Origin: Nitrosomonadales bacterium
Lineage (GTDB): Bacteria > Pseudomonadota > Gammaproteobacteria > Burkholderiales > Gallionellaceae
Reading direction: 5' to 3'
DNA length: 64,000 nt
Assembly (NCBI GenBank): GCA_016177795.1
Contig: JACOUM010000003.1
Coordinates: 124,001 to 188,000, forward strand
The notes beneath the pieces were generated by a model, which made no database searches, was not told where the DNA came from, and saw only the letters and a program-made list of their open reading frames with translations. Every line of letters begins with the position of its first letter. Position 1 is the first letter of the stretch. Shown here one piece after another: positions 39,034 through 49,655 of the stretch. Both the position numbers and the translations under genes were made by a program.

Positions 39034-39357
39034 TCAACATTTCCTGCCCGGCACCTTGCAGGCATCCTCATTTCCACCGCAGCAGTTCTCCGTCAGGTAA
39101 CCCACCATGCCGTTCATCACCGTAAAATTCGCGGCGTAATAAACAAAGCGCCCGTCCTGCCGGCTGTCCAGCAGCCCGGCATGTCTGAGCGCCCTGAAAT
39201 GGAACGACAGTGTGGCCGGAGACACCTTGAGCTTTTCCGCCACCGCACCCGCCGCCATGCCGTCCGGCCCGCGCGCCACCAGCAGGCGATAAATCGCCAG
39301 GCGCGTGGGTTGCGCCAATGCCGCCAATGCCTTCACCACCTGAGCCGGTTTCATCAT
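39034..39357 (-). CDS. arsR: ArsR/SmtB-family arsenic-responsive repressor
   Basis: A 107-residue winged-helix protein (KALAALAQPTRLAIYRLLV, then AVAEKLKVSPATLSFHFRALRHAGLL). The classical CVC motif in the recognition region is missing; instead the C-terminal tail carries cysteines (NCCGGNEDACKVPGRKC), a pattern seen in ArsR types that sense As(III) at another site. First gene of the ars operon. Two consecutive ATG codons (39357, 39354) are possible starts. A perfect 13-bp palindrome lies 12 bases ahead of the start and may be its operator. Confidence 0.93.
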   Translation of the reverse strand: MMKPAQVVKALAALAQPTRLAIYRLLVARGPDGMAAGAVAEKLKVSPATLSFHFRALRHAGLLDSRQDGRFVYYAANFTVMNGMVGYLTENCCGGNEDACKVPGRKC

Positions 39358-39368
39358 GTTACGTTTCC

Positions 39369-39381
39369 ATTGTTAAACAAT
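39369..39381. promoter_or_regulatory. Candidate ArsR operator
   Basis: ATTGTTAAACAAT, a perfect palindrome around one central base, lies between the arsR start and the divergent EAL gene, within an AT-rich stretch suited to a promoter. That ArsR binds it is inference from position and symmetry. Confidence 0.55.
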
Positions 39382-39540
39382 TATTAAAATGTCAGGCGCA
39401 ATTAAAACAAAGATTTCGTGCAAACGCAAAATTACTTTTTCTCAATGGATATACCGTAACCAGACTGCAACATTGCCTTAACCCGGCTGCAACATCCGGC
39501 AACTATCCTGCTGTGCCCCGCCACTCACAGGACATTCACG

Positions 39541-41331
39541 ATGAAAACGCTTCAGGACATATTGCACCAACGCAGCCTTTCCGCACTGTTTCAGCCGGTC
39601 ATGAATATTTCCGCCGGCACGTTTCTCGGCTTCGAGGGGCTGATCCGCGGCCCGGCCGACAGCCCGCTGCACTCGCCGATCAATCTGTTCGCAGCCGCCA
39701 AACAGCAGGGGCTTTCTCTGGAAGTGGAAATGCTGTGCCGGCAGATTGTGCTGGAATCTTTCTTCATGCAAGATCTGCCCGGTAAATTATTCCTGAATGT
39801 CAGCCCGGATGCCCTGACCCATCCCAGTTTCAAGAACGGGCAAACGCTGTCCTATCTCGAGACACTCGGCATCGACCCGCAACGCGTCATCATCGAAATT
39901 ACCGAAAACCAACCCACTTTCGATTTTGAGGGAATGCGCAACGCGCTGCTGCACTACCGCGACATGGGCTTCCAGATCGCGCTGGACGATCTGGGCGAGG
40001 GCTTTTCCAGCTTGCGGCTGTGGTCGGAGCTGCGCCCAGAATTCGTGAAGATCGACATGCATTTCGTGCAGGGCGTCAACGCCGATCCGCTCAAGCAGCA
40101 GTTCATCAGGTCGATCCAGAGCATCGCGCTCAGCTCCGGCACGCGGGTGATCGCGGAAGGCATCGAGACCGCCGCCGATTTCAAGGTGATACGGGATATC
40201 GGCATCGCCTGCGGCCAGGGTTATTTCATTGCCCGCCCCACTCCCGTCCCACCGCTCAATCCGCCCGCCGAAGTCGGCTGCCTGATCGGCGCAAACTGCC
40301 TCATGGAGCAACCCTACAGCAGCAAACGCAATATCACAACGGATGTGCTGCTGCGCCATGTGGAACCGTTCGATCCGGACACCGAAGCCGAAAAGGTATT
40401 GGCCATTTTTTCCGCAAATAAAAATTTGCAGGCCATTCCCGTCGTCAAGCATGGGCGCCCCGTCGGGCTGATCAACCGCTACGAGTTCGTGGATAGTTTC
40501 GCGAAGCCTTTCCACCGTGAACTGCTCGGCAAGAAGCCCTGCAAGGAGATGATGAACGCGGAACCCTTGCTGGTGGAAAAATCTACCCCGATTCACGAGC
40601 TGGGTAATTTCCTGAGCGAAGCGGGAATCAGGCATTTCACCGACGGCTTCATCATCACCGAGCAGGGCCGCTACATCGGGCTCGGCACCGGGCAGGACCT
40701 GCTGCGCGAAATCACCAATGCGCAGATCGAAACCGCGCGCTACGCCAATCCATTAACCCTGCTGCCCGGCAATGTCCCGATCAATGAGCACATCGATTTC
40801 CTGCTCCACTCCGGCAAATCGTTCGCCGTCTGTTATTGCGACTTGGACAACTTCAAACCCTTCAACGACGTCTACGGCTACCGCAAGGGCGACGAGATGA
40901 TCCAGTTCACCGGCAAGCTGCTCAACCATGCCTGCGACCCGCAACACGATTTTATCGGCCACATCGGCGGCGACGATTTCATCCTCATCCTGCAAAGCGC
41001 GGATTGGGAAAAACGCTGCAACCAGGCTTTGTCCTCCTTCGCGCAAACATCCCTGGTATTGATTGAAGAAAAACATCGCTCTATCGGCGGCTACTCAAGC
41101 GAAGACCGCCAGGGGCGCATTGTTCACCACCCGCTGCCCACGCTCTCGATTGGCGTAATCTGGGCCGATGCGGAGTCGTTCCACTCGCACCATGAAATAG
41201 CTGAGGCCGCCGCGATTGCCAAGAAGATGGCCAAGAAAAAACCAGGCAACAGCCTGTTCATCGAGCGGCGCGAATCCAGACAGCTTGAAATGGCCGGTTT
41301 TCAACCTTTCCCGAGCGCCTACCATGGATGA
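39541..41331 (+). CDS. EAL-CBS-GGDEF cyclic-di-GMP signalling protein
   Basis: A 596-residue soluble protein. The N-terminal EAL domain (about 1-245) keeps the catalytic residues: EGLIRG, NVSP, ITEN, ALDDLGEG, FVKID, AEGIE and QGYFIARP. Next comes a CBS pair (about 265-390), which usually binds adenine nucleotides. The GGDEF domain (about 400-590) has CDLDNFKPFNDVYG and IGGDDF in place of GGDEF/GGEEF, so cyclase activity is possible but altered. Phosphodiesterase activity seems likely. Its last codons overlap the start of olsA by 8 bases, which links it to lipid remodelling. Confidence 0.92.
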   Translation: MKTLQDILHQRSLSALFQPVMNISAGTFLGFEGLIRGPADSPLHSPINLFAAAKQQGLSLEVEMLCRQIVLESFFMQDLPGKLFLNVSPDALTHPSFKNGQTLSYLETLGIDPQRVIIEITENQPTFDFEGMRNALLHYRDMGFQIALDDLGEGFSSLRLWSELRPEFVKIDMHFVQGVNADPLKQQFIRSIQSIALSSGTRVIAEGIETAADFKVIRDIGIACGQGYFIARPTPVPPLNPPAEVGCLIGANCLMEQPYSSKRNITTDVLLRHVEPFDPDTEAEKVLAIFSANKNLQAIPVVKHGRPVGLINRYEFVDSFAKPFHRELLGKKPCKEMMNAEPLLVEKSTPIHELGNFLSEAGIRHFTDGFIITEQGRYIGLGTGQDLLREITNAQIETARYANPLTLLPGNVPINEHIDFLLHSGKSFAVCYCDLDNFKPFNDVYGYRKGDEMIQFTGKLLNHACDPQHDFIGHIGGDDFILILQSADWEKRCNQALSSFAQTSLVLIEEKHRSIGGYSSEDRQGRIVHHPLPTLSIGVIWADAESFHSHHEIAEAAAIAKKMAKKKPGNSLFIERRESRQLEMAGFQPFPSAYHG

Positions 41332-42196
41332 GCGTTCGCCGAGCCTCCCGGTCAGCCTGTTCAGGGGCGGCCGCCTTGCCATGCACCTTTTTTATGCGGT
41401 GCTGCTGGCAATTTTTTACCCGCACCTGAACCAGACAAAGCGGCGCCGCATCCTGAAAACATGGAGCCGGCAACTGTTGGACATCCTCGACATCGGTATC
41501 CGTACCGAGGGACCATGGTCCGCGCGCGGCGAAGGCGGCTACCTGATCGTCGCCAACCATGTGTCGTGGCTGGACATCTTTGTGCTGAACGCAATCTACC
41601 CGGCGCGCTTCATTGCCAAGGCGGAAGTGCGCAACTGGCCGCTCATCGGCTGGTTATGCAAACGCGCCAACACCATTTTCATCGAACGCGCGATGCGCCA
41701 GGATGCCGCATCGATCAACCAGCGCGTCAGCCTCCTGCTTGAACAGGGCGTTTGTATCGGGCTCTTCCCGGAAGGCACCACGACAGACGGCAGGCAGGCC
41801 GGGCATTTCCATTCGGCGCTCATCCAGCCGGCGATTGACGCCGGCGCGATGCTATGCCCGCTCGCCCTGCGCTATCAGAACAAGAACGGGAAACAAAACC
41901 AAGCCGCCGCCTTCACCGGCGAGATGACCCTGCCGCAATCCATCTGGCGCATCCTGCGCAGCCCGCGTTTCGATGCCTTGCTGGTATTCACCTCCGCGCT
42001 GGCGACCGCCGGCGAAAACCGCCGGGTACTGGCGCGCGCAGCGCAGGAGGCCATTTCGCAAAGCCTGCAAAATGTTGCCGCCGTGCAGCAACAGCCGGAA
42101 CAAGAAGCATCTCCCGCAATCCCCCAAACGCTGCTCTCGGCACAATCCACTTATGGGCCGCTCCTCATTCCGTTGCCTGACCAGTCACCCAGGTAA
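41324..42196 (+). CDS. olsA: 1-acyl-glycerol-3-phosphate/lyso-ornithine lipid acyltransferase (OlsA-like)
   Basis: A 290-residue PlsC-family acyltransferase with one N-terminal membrane segment, the HX4D motif NHVSWLDIF, and FPEGTTTDG (acyl-acceptor site). Together with the neighbouring OlsB-like gene it would make ornithine lipids: OlsB attaches a 3-hydroxyacyl group to ornithine, OlsA adds the second acyl chain. The ATG at 41324 lies inside the last codons of the EAL gene. On its own the protein could equally be an ordinary PlsC; the olsB neighbour decides the call. Confidence 0.78.
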   Translation: MDERSPSLPVSLFRGGRLAMHLFYAVLLAIFYPHLNQTKRRRILKTWSRQLLDILDIGIRTEGPWSARGEGGYLIVANHVSWLDIFVLNAIYPARFIAKAEVRNWPLIGWLCKRANTIFIERAMRQDAASINQRVSLLLEQGVCIGLFPEGTTTDGRQAGHFHSALIQPAIDAGAMLCPLALRYQNKNGKQNQAAAFTGEMTLPQSIWRILRSPRFDALLVFTSALATAGENRRVLARAAQEAISQSLQNVAAVQQQPEQEASPAIPQTLLSAQSTYGPLLIPLPDQSPR

Positions 42197-42198
42197 CG

Positions 42199-42227
42199 CT
42201 TTCACGAACTCTTCATATTTTCGTCAT
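42199..42227 (+). promoter_or_regulatory. PhoB box array ahead of olsB
   Basis: Three 7-base repeats with an exact 11-base period: CTTTCAC (42199), TCTTCAT (42210) and TCGTCAT (42221), each separated by four bases. PhoB binds tandem CTGTCAT repeats in this phasing. The array is 59 bases ahead of olsB. Confidence 0.65.
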
Positions 42228-42285
42228 CGCGCCGCAATAGAGCTTCCCTAAGCTACAGGCATCTTCAACCAACCAGGGAGATGCA

Positions 42286-43035
42286 ATGCTGGAACTAAAC
42301 CGACAAATCCAACCCACATTTCAACGCCGTTTAATCACCAGTCTGGCGCACAGCGAGGCGGAAATACTGGAAGCACAACGCCTGCGCTACAAGGTGTTCG
42401 CCGAAGAGATGGGCGCGAACCTGCCGAGCGCGAGCGAAGAAATTGACCGCGATATTTTCGATAAATACTGCGAACATTTATTGGTGCGCGAAAACGACGG
42501 AAACAAAGTCGTAGGCACCTACCGCATACTCCCGCCCGATCAGGCAATAAAAGTCGGCGGCTATTATTCACAGACCGAGTTCGATTTGACCCGCCTGCTG
42601 CACCTCAGCGACCGCATGGTGGAAGTGGGGCGTTCCTGCGTGCACCGGGATTACCGCGACGGCGCGACCATCACCCATCTGTGGAGCGGTTTGGCCCAAT
42701 ACATGCTGCAAAGCGGCCATGAATACCTGATCGGCTGCGCCAGCATCGGCATCGCGGACGGCGGACACGTCGCCGCCAGCATTTATCGCAAACTGCATCG
42801 GATATATTCCGCGCCTGCCGAATACAGCGTATTCCCCCGCAACCCGCTGCCGTTGCACGCGCTGAATCAATCTCTCGATGCGCCGATCCCGCCGCTGATC
42901 AAAGGCTACCTGCGCCTCGGCGCTTATATCTGCGGCGAACCGGCGTGGGACGCGGAATTCAATACTGCCGACCTGTTGATCCTGCTGCCGATGTCGCGCC
43001 TGAACAACCGCTATGCGAAACACTTCCTCAGATAA
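42286..43035 (+). CDS. olsB: L-ornithine N-alpha-acyltransferase (OlsB-like, GNAT family)
   Basis: A 249-residue acyl-ACP-using GNAT-fold protein: AEILEAQRLRYKVFAEEMGA, FDKYCEHLLV, VVGTYRILPPDQA, and VEVGRSCVHRDYRDG followed by GCASIGIADGGHVAASIY. These fit the OlsB group (also annotated hemolysin-like GNAT), which starts ornithine lipid synthesis by N-acylating ornithine. GGGAG is five bases ahead of the ATG, and a PhoB box array lies upstream, in line with the known replacement of phospholipid by ornithine lipid in phosphate-starved bacteria. Confidence 0.85.
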   Translation: MLELNRQIQPTFQRRLITSLAHSEAEILEAQRLRYKVFAEEMGANLPSASEEIDRDIFDKYCEHLLVRENDGNKVVGTYRILPPDQAIKVGGYYSQTEFDLTRLLHLSDRMVEVGRSCVHRDYRDGATITHLWSGLAQYMLQSGHEYLIGCASIGIADGGHVAASIYRKLHRIYSAPAEYSVFPRNPLPLHALNQSLDAPIPPLIKGYLRLGAYICGEPAWDAEFNTADLLILLPMSRLNNRYAKHFLR

Positions 43036-43043
43036 CTGCTCCA

Positions 43044-43083
43044 CTGTCACAAATCCGTCATTTTTCCTTAATCAATTTTTCAC
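43044..43083 (+). promoter_or_regulatory. PhoB box array ahead of the porin gene
   Basis: Four 7-base repeats in exact 11-base phase: CTGTCAC (43044), CCGTCAT (43055), CCTTAAT (43066) and TTTTCAC (43077). The first two match the PhoB consensus CTGTCAT closely. The array starts 9 bases after the olsB stop and ends 63 bases ahead of the porin start. Confidence 0.82.
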
Positions 43084-43146
43084 ATTCGCTGCTTAAACTG
43101 CCGTGGTCGCATTAGGGCGGCTATTCAAATTACTGGGAGATTCAAC

Positions 43147-44253
43147 ATGCAAGGAGCATTCACGCAGCAAAAGAAACTTATCGCCGTCGCGCTGGCAGCG
43201 GCAGTCTTCTCGGCGCCTGCATTGGCCGATACCGGCAATGTCAGCGTTTATGGCAAGGCCGACTTATCCTTCGACATCATCAATAACGGCACCTCTGCCG
43301 CCGGTGTTGCCGGTGCGAGCAAGAACAACGTATCGAGCAACGTGTCGAAACTGGGCTTCAAGGGCGCGGAAGGGCTGAGCGACGGCCTGTCGGCAATCTG
43401 GCAGATCGAGCAGCAGATCAATATGGACAACACCGGCGGCACCTTTGCCACCCGCAATTCCTTCCTGGGTTTGAAAAGCGACAGCGCAGGCACCGTGCTG
43501 CTGGGACGCCACGACACCCCCTACAAACTGGCCACGCGCAAGCTGGATGTGTTTGGCGACAGCATTGCCGATAACCGCGCGCTGTTGGGCGGCGTAACCA
43601 GCAATACCACCGTTGATTCCGCATTCGCCGCTTTCGATGGCCGTCAGCCTGATGTGATCGCCTACCTCAGCCCGAACATGAACGGTTTCACCGGCGCAAT
43701 CGCTTATGTCAACCTGGCAGAAGGCAACACCACTGCTGCACAGGCCAAGTCCAGCGCATTGAGCCTGGCCGGCATGTACAAGGCAGATGCCCTGTACGGT
43801 GCGCTGGGCTATGAAGAGCATAAACTTAACAGCCTCACCGGCACCAAGGAATCTGCTTGGAAGCTGGGCTTGGGTTATGACTTCTCGTCGTTCGCGCTGG
43901 GCCTCGTTTATGAAAAGACCGATGACAACACCGGCGCACTGGGTGCCAACGTACGCGGCCACAATGCCTACTACCTGGGCGGCAAATACAAGATGGGCAT
44001 GAATGCCGTCAAGTTTGCCTACGGCAAGGCCGGTCAGCATGGCGCAACCGCCAATACCGGGGCGAACCAGTTCAGCCTGGGGTATGACCATGGCATGAGC
44101 AAGCGCACCAAGCTATATGCAATCTATTCGCGCATCAACAACAATACTGCCAGCGATTACGGCTTCAGCCAGAGCACCGCGGCAGCAGGCACCATCAACG
44201 GCATCGGCGCTTCCCCGTCTGTCATTTCCCTCGGCATGCAACACAACTTCTGA
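43147..44253 (+). CDS. Gram-negative outer-membrane porin, probably phosphate-starvation induced
   Basis: A 368-residue porin: signal peptide at residues 1-28 (ends SAPALA-D), then GNVSVYGKADLSFDI, typical of the betaproteobacterial trimeric porin family, with regular beta strands and a terminal phenylalanine (LGMQHNF) for outer-membrane assembly. The acidic eyelet stretch is around FLGLKSDSAGTVLLGRHDTP. The PhoB boxes upstream and pstS downstream suggest that it supplies phosphate or other anions under starvation; pore selectivity is not visible in the sequence. Confidence 0.9.
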   Translation: MQGAFTQQKKLIAVALAAAVFSAPALADTGNVSVYGKADLSFDIINNGTSAAGVAGASKNNVSSNVSKLGFKGAEGLSDGLSAIWQIEQQINMDNTGGTFATRNSFLGLKSDSAGTVLLGRHDTPYKLATRKLDVFGDSIADNRALLGGVTSNTTVDSAFAAFDGRQPDVIAYLSPNMNGFTGAIAYVNLAEGNTTAAQAKSSALSLAGMYKADALYGALGYEEHKLNSLTGTKESAWKLGLGYDFSSFALGLVYEKTDDNTGALGANVRGHNAYYLGGKYKMGMNAVKFAYGKAGQHGATANTGANQFSLGYDHGMSKRTKLYAIYSRINNNTASDYGFSQSTAAAGTINGIGASPSVISLGMQHNF

Positions 44254-44277
44254 TCAGGGCAACCGGTGAAACAACCA

Positions 44278-44306
44278 GCCAGCTCTGCCGATGCGGAGGA
44301 GCTGGC
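44278..44306 (+). other. Hairpin between the porin gene and pstS
   Basis: An 8-bp stem, GCCAGCTC with GAGCTGGC, around a 13-base loop, 24 bases after the porin stop codon. There is no T-run, so it is more likely an mRNA-stabilising or attenuating stem than a full terminator. Confidence 0.5.
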
Positions 44307-44380
44307 CCGACAAGCATTTCGCTGCAAGGTGTTATTGATTCAAGCAGTGTTTATAGGCGATACAACCAAATGGAGACAAT

Positions 44381-45433
44381 ATGAACAGCAAACTCAAGCA
44401 GCTCATCATCGGCATTGCCACAGCCACCGCGCTGTCCTTTGCCGGCGCAGGCCATGCAGCTACTACTATCACCGGCGCGGGCGCGACCTTTCCCTATCCG
44501 ATCTACGCCAAATGGGCTGAGGCCTACAAAGCCCAAACCGGCGTAAAGATGAATTACCAGTCGATCGGTTCCGGCGGAGGCATCAAGCAAATTACCGCCA
44601 AGACCGTGGATTTCGGCGCGTCCGACATGCCCCTGACACCGGAAAAACTGGACAAGGGCGGCCTGATGCAATTCCCGACCGTGATCGGCGGCGTCGTTCC
44701 CGTCATCAATCTAGCCGGCGTCGGCACCGGTGCGCTGAAGCTGGATGGCGCGACACTGGCCAGCATCTACCTCGGCAAGATCACCAAGTGGAACGACCCG
44801 GCAGTGGCTGCGCTGAACAAGGACATCAGGCTGCCCGACGAGAACATCACCGTCGTGCATCGCTCCGACGGCTCCGGCACCACCTTCATCTTCACCAACT
44901 ACCTGTCCAAGGCCAGCCCGGAGTGGAAGTCCGCCGTGGGCGAAGGCACAGCGGTTTCCTGGAAGGCCGGCACCGGTGGCAAAGGCAACGAGGGCGTGGC
45001 GTCTTATGTGCAACGCATCAAGGGCTCGATCGGTTATGTGGAATACGCCTACGCGCTGCAAAACAGGATGAATACCGTGCAGATGAAGAACCGCGACGGC
45101 AATTTTGTCGAACCGGGCGAAACCTCTTTCAAGGCTGCCGCCGGCAATGCAAATTGGGAAGCCGCACCGGGTTTTTATGAAATCCTGACCGACGAGCCCG
45201 GCAAGGATAGCTGGCCGATCAGCGGCGCGACTTTCATCCTGATGCACAAGATGCAGGAAGATGCGGCCACGGCGCGGGAAGTACTGAAGTTCTTCGACTG
45301 GGCCTACGCCAATGGCGGCAAGCTGGCTTCTGAGCTGGACTACGTGCCGCTGCCGGAAAATGTGCAGAACCTCATCCGCAAGGCATGGAAAGATCAAATC
45401 CGTGACACATCGGGCTCATCGCTGACGAAATAA
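44381..45433 (+). CDS. pstS: Phosphate ABC transporter substrate-binding protein PstS
   Basis: A 350-residue periplasmic protein: signal peptide at residues 1-26 (ends GHA-A), then TITGAGATFPYPIYAKW with the phosphate-binding Thr/Phe loop, GSGGGIKQI, GASDMPL, and RSDGSGTTFIFTNYL, all conserved PstS ligand segments. It delivers phosphate to the PstCAB permease. The pstCAB genes are not in the window. No PhoB box is evident in its own leader, so it is probably read through from the porin promoter. Confidence 0.96.
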   Translation: MNSKLKQLIIGIATATALSFAGAGHAATTITGAGATFPYPIYAKWAEAYKAQTGVKMNYQSIGSGGGIKQITAKTVDFGASDMPLTPEKLDKGGLMQFPTVIGGVVPVINLAGVGTGALKLDGATLASIYLGKITKWNDPAVAALNKDIRLPDENITVVHRSDGSGTTFIFTNYLSKASPEWKSAVGEGTAVSWKAGTGGKGNEGVASYVQRIKGSIGYVEYAYALQNRMNTVQMKNRDGNFVEPGETSFKAAAGNANWEAAPGFYEILTDEPGKDSWPISGATFILMHKMQEDAATAREVLKFFDWAYANGGKLASELDYVPLPENVQNLIRKAWKDQIRDTSGSSLTK

Positions 45434-45461
45434 ACCAATTCGCAGAAGGTGGAATATATCG

Positions 45462-45486
45462 CGGGGGTCTATGACCCCCGTTTTTT
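45462..45486 (+). terminator. Rho-independent terminator after pstS (first)
   Basis: CGGGGGTC-TAT-GACCCCCG followed by six T, 28 bases after the pstS stop codon. A second terminator follows closely. Confidence 0.93.
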
Positions 45487-45513
45487 CAGCCCCTGATTAC
45501 GATGCTTTCAGAA

Positions 45514-45550
45514 CCGCTTTGTCAGGCAATCCTGACAAGGCGGTTTTTTT
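45514..45550 (+). terminator. Rho-independent terminator after pstS (second)
   Basis: A 13-bp stem with one G-U pair (CCGCTTTGTCAGG with CCTGACAAGGCGG), a CAAT loop and seven T. The tandem arrangement should isolate the phosphate genes from the hsp20-lon operon. Confidence 0.92.
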
Positions 45551-45818
45551 GTGGGCAAGCTGAATTTGGCTAATGCACTGAACCCCTATTCGCCCAGCAA
45601 TACTCGCCGCCAGAAAGCCCCCTTGAGGCTTTACGCCTATCCAATTACCTCAGGTTGCCTCACTGCTGCCACTCGCCAAGTAGTACTATTGCGACAGTCT
45701 TGCTTTTCTCGACTATGGTTATTTCCGGAGCGAACCGCTCTGGAAATTGGTTAAATCGTCCCCATTTCGTTTTCCATGCCGGATCAATTTTCCAAACCAA
45801 TCAGCACGGAGGTCTTTT
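45551..45818. other. hsp20 upstream region
   Basis: No gene is seen. A possible sigma32-like element, CTTGAGG at 45622-45628 with CCAATTAC at 45641-45648, lies about 170 bases ahead of hsp20. A near-perfect 12-bp inverted repeat is at 45721-45746. GC content is lower than in the flanks. Confidence 0.4.
45721..45746. promoter_or_regulatory. Inverted repeat ahead of hsp20-lon
   Basis: ATTTCCGGAGCG and CGCTCTGGAAAT, 12-bp arms with one mismatch around two bases. It lies 73 bases ahead of hsp20. It is not the CIRCE sequence. It may be an operator or a small leader hairpin. Confidence 0.5.
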
Positions 45819-46226
45819 ATGCCGTCACGTAACCCGATCGACTGGATGTGGGCTGAAGCCTGCCAGCTACTGGATGAGGCCGAGCGATTGCAGCGGCAGT
45901 TTTTCCGCCTCGACTATCCGCGTGGGGCGCGCGTGGCGTGGCAGCCTCCTGTGGATGTGTTCGAGGACGAGCGCGAGTTTGTAGTCGTCGTCGCGCTGCC
46001 CGGTGTGTCACCCGGTAATGTCGAGGCAAAGATCGACGGGCGCACACTGCTGATCCGCGCCCAACGCCGGGTATCGCTGCAGGATCGCCACTGCTCGATC
46101 GAGCGGCTGGAGATTCCCCACGGCTACTTCGAGCGGCGCTTGGTGCTGCCGCGAATCCGGGCTGAACTGGAATCGCAGCAATGGAGCGATGGCTGCCTGG
46201 TGCTGACCATCAGAAAGGTGAGGTGA
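45819..46226 (+). CDS. Hsp20/alpha-crystallin family small heat-shock protein
   Basis: A 135-residue protein. After a short N-terminal arm (residues 1-35) it has the alpha-crystallin domain: WQPPVDVFEDEREFVVVVALPGV, VEAKIDGRTLLIRAQRR and ERRLVLPRI, ending in LVLTIRKVR. It holds unfolding proteins. The ATG at 45819 has GGAGG six bases ahead; an open frame upstream crosses the intergenic palindrome and is excluded. The lon start lies 6 bases after its stop, so the two form an operon, which is not the usual context of lon. Confidence 0.9.
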   Translation: MPSRNPIDWMWAEACQLLDEAERLQRQFFRLDYPRGARVAWQPPVDVFEDEREFVVVVALPGVSPGNVEAKIDGRTLLIRAQRRVSLQDRHCSIERLEIPHGYFERRLVLPRIRAELESQQWSDGCLVLTIRKVR

Positions 46227-46231
46227 ACGCA

Positions 46232-48685
<2,454 letters not shown>

Positions 48686-49077
48686 ATATTCGGGTGCCAC
48701 CCTGGTAATTCAGTTGCCACTGACCATACTTGGCATTCAGCCAACTTCATGTTGAAAAATTGCTTGCTGGGAAGTGCAGCACCCGACACAAAGCTGAAGT
48801 TCTGGCTGAGAGCCCTGACCGTCTCCTCCTCGGTGCGGATTCAACCGGTCTGTCACACCAGGCAGGACTGAATTGACTATGAATGACCGCTTTGTGGCAT
48901 GCTGTTAGCAAGGCACTACAGCCGTTGCGTGCCATAAGGAGACATTCGCACCCGTCCGTACTATTATGCATATGCGGAACAATAAATTCGGGTGGCTTTA
49001 ATGAATCAATTAGTTATCGAAAATATGCATTCCACACTATTTTTAATAGTACAGACCGGTGGGTCTGGCTAATAACT
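48686..49077. other. Gene-free accessory junction between lon and the integron cassettes
   Basis: No convincing gene. Bases 48686-48800 contain repeated GTGCCACC/TTGCCAC-like words that recall insertion-sequence ends, but no transposase remains. A palindromic element (family F) is at 48881-48947. From about 48955 to 49077 the DNA is AT-rich. This is where a cassette platform (attI) would be expected, but no integrase gene is present. Confidence 0.5.
48881..48947. repeat. Intergenic palindromic element, family F (GAATG...GGCA)
   Basis: Left arm 48881-48899 (GAATGACCGCTTTGTGGCA) and right arm 48930-48947 (TGCCATAAGGAGACATTC) are imperfect reverse complements separated by 30 bases. Single copy in the window. 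Confidence 0.65.
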
Positions 49078-49127
49078 GTTAGACGCGCCCATTCTAGGCG
49101 CGCACGCAAATCGCTGAGGAGCACGTA

Positions 49128-49643
49128 ATGATCGTGAGTCGCCCTTATCTAGTCGCTATGGGAATTGCCGCAGTTCTTCTTGTGAACTCGCAACTGCTGG
49201 CCGACGAACGCGTCGATGTCGATATAGCCAAATTGTACGAAGAATTTAATGCGGCACTTAGACAGGTCGGACCTAATGATCCCGATGCCCTAAGTCGCTT
49301 TTATACCAAGGCGCATAGGGCGGCGAACCGGTGTGCTTTTTTTGATTCTAACTGCCGGATGTCTGGCAGGATTTTTAATGAGGTCATCACGTTGACGACG
49401 TATGAGATCGTTTCAATTGAAACCAACGCTGACGGGTCCGTGGATCTGATGGTCTTAGGCAATAGTTTAGGCACCGGCAATAGTGCCGAGGGCGTGGAAG
49501 TAGGCTTGGTCGTGAAGTGGACGTTCGAGGAAGGGAGATGGAGAATTGGCTCAATCATGAGTGGTCCACCAGATCGGGATTGGCTGAAAAGAAGGTTTTC
49601 AATTAAAGAGCTGCGTCCCAAGCCAATCACGCCGAGAGATTGA
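49128..49643 (+). CDS. Secreted hypothetical protein of cassette 1
   Basis: A 171-residue protein with a signal peptide (residues 1-25, ending LLA-DE). The mature part is a small alpha+beta domain with helices first (IAKLYEEFNAALRQV, DALSRFYTKAHRAANRC) and strands later (TTYEIVSIETNADGSVDLMV, VGLVVKWTFEEGRWRI), a layout like the NTF2-like fold, but this is only a guess. Four cysteines may form disulfides. GAGGAG lies six bases ahead of the ATG, 44 bases after the cassette boundary. No function recognised. Confidence 0.7.
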   Translation: MIVSRPYLVAMGIAAVLLVNSQLLADERVDVDIAKLYEEFNAALRQVGPNDPDALSRFYTKAHRAANRCAFFDSNCRMSGRIFNEVITLTTYEIVSIETNADGSVDLMVLGNSLGTGNSAEGVEVGLVVKWTFEEGRWRIGSIMSGPPDRDWLKRRFSIKELRPKPITPRD

Positions 49644-49655
49644 GAGGCGGATACG

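Noticed and set aside
44266-44520. An 84-codon frame starting with GTG between the porin gene and pstS
   Set aside because: Most of it overlaps pstS in another frame and its start is inside a hairpin; no ribosome binding site.
48747-48971. A 74-codon minus-strand frame after lon as a transposase remnant
   Set aside because: The translation shows no transposase motif; the resemblance to insertion-sequence ends is only at word level.
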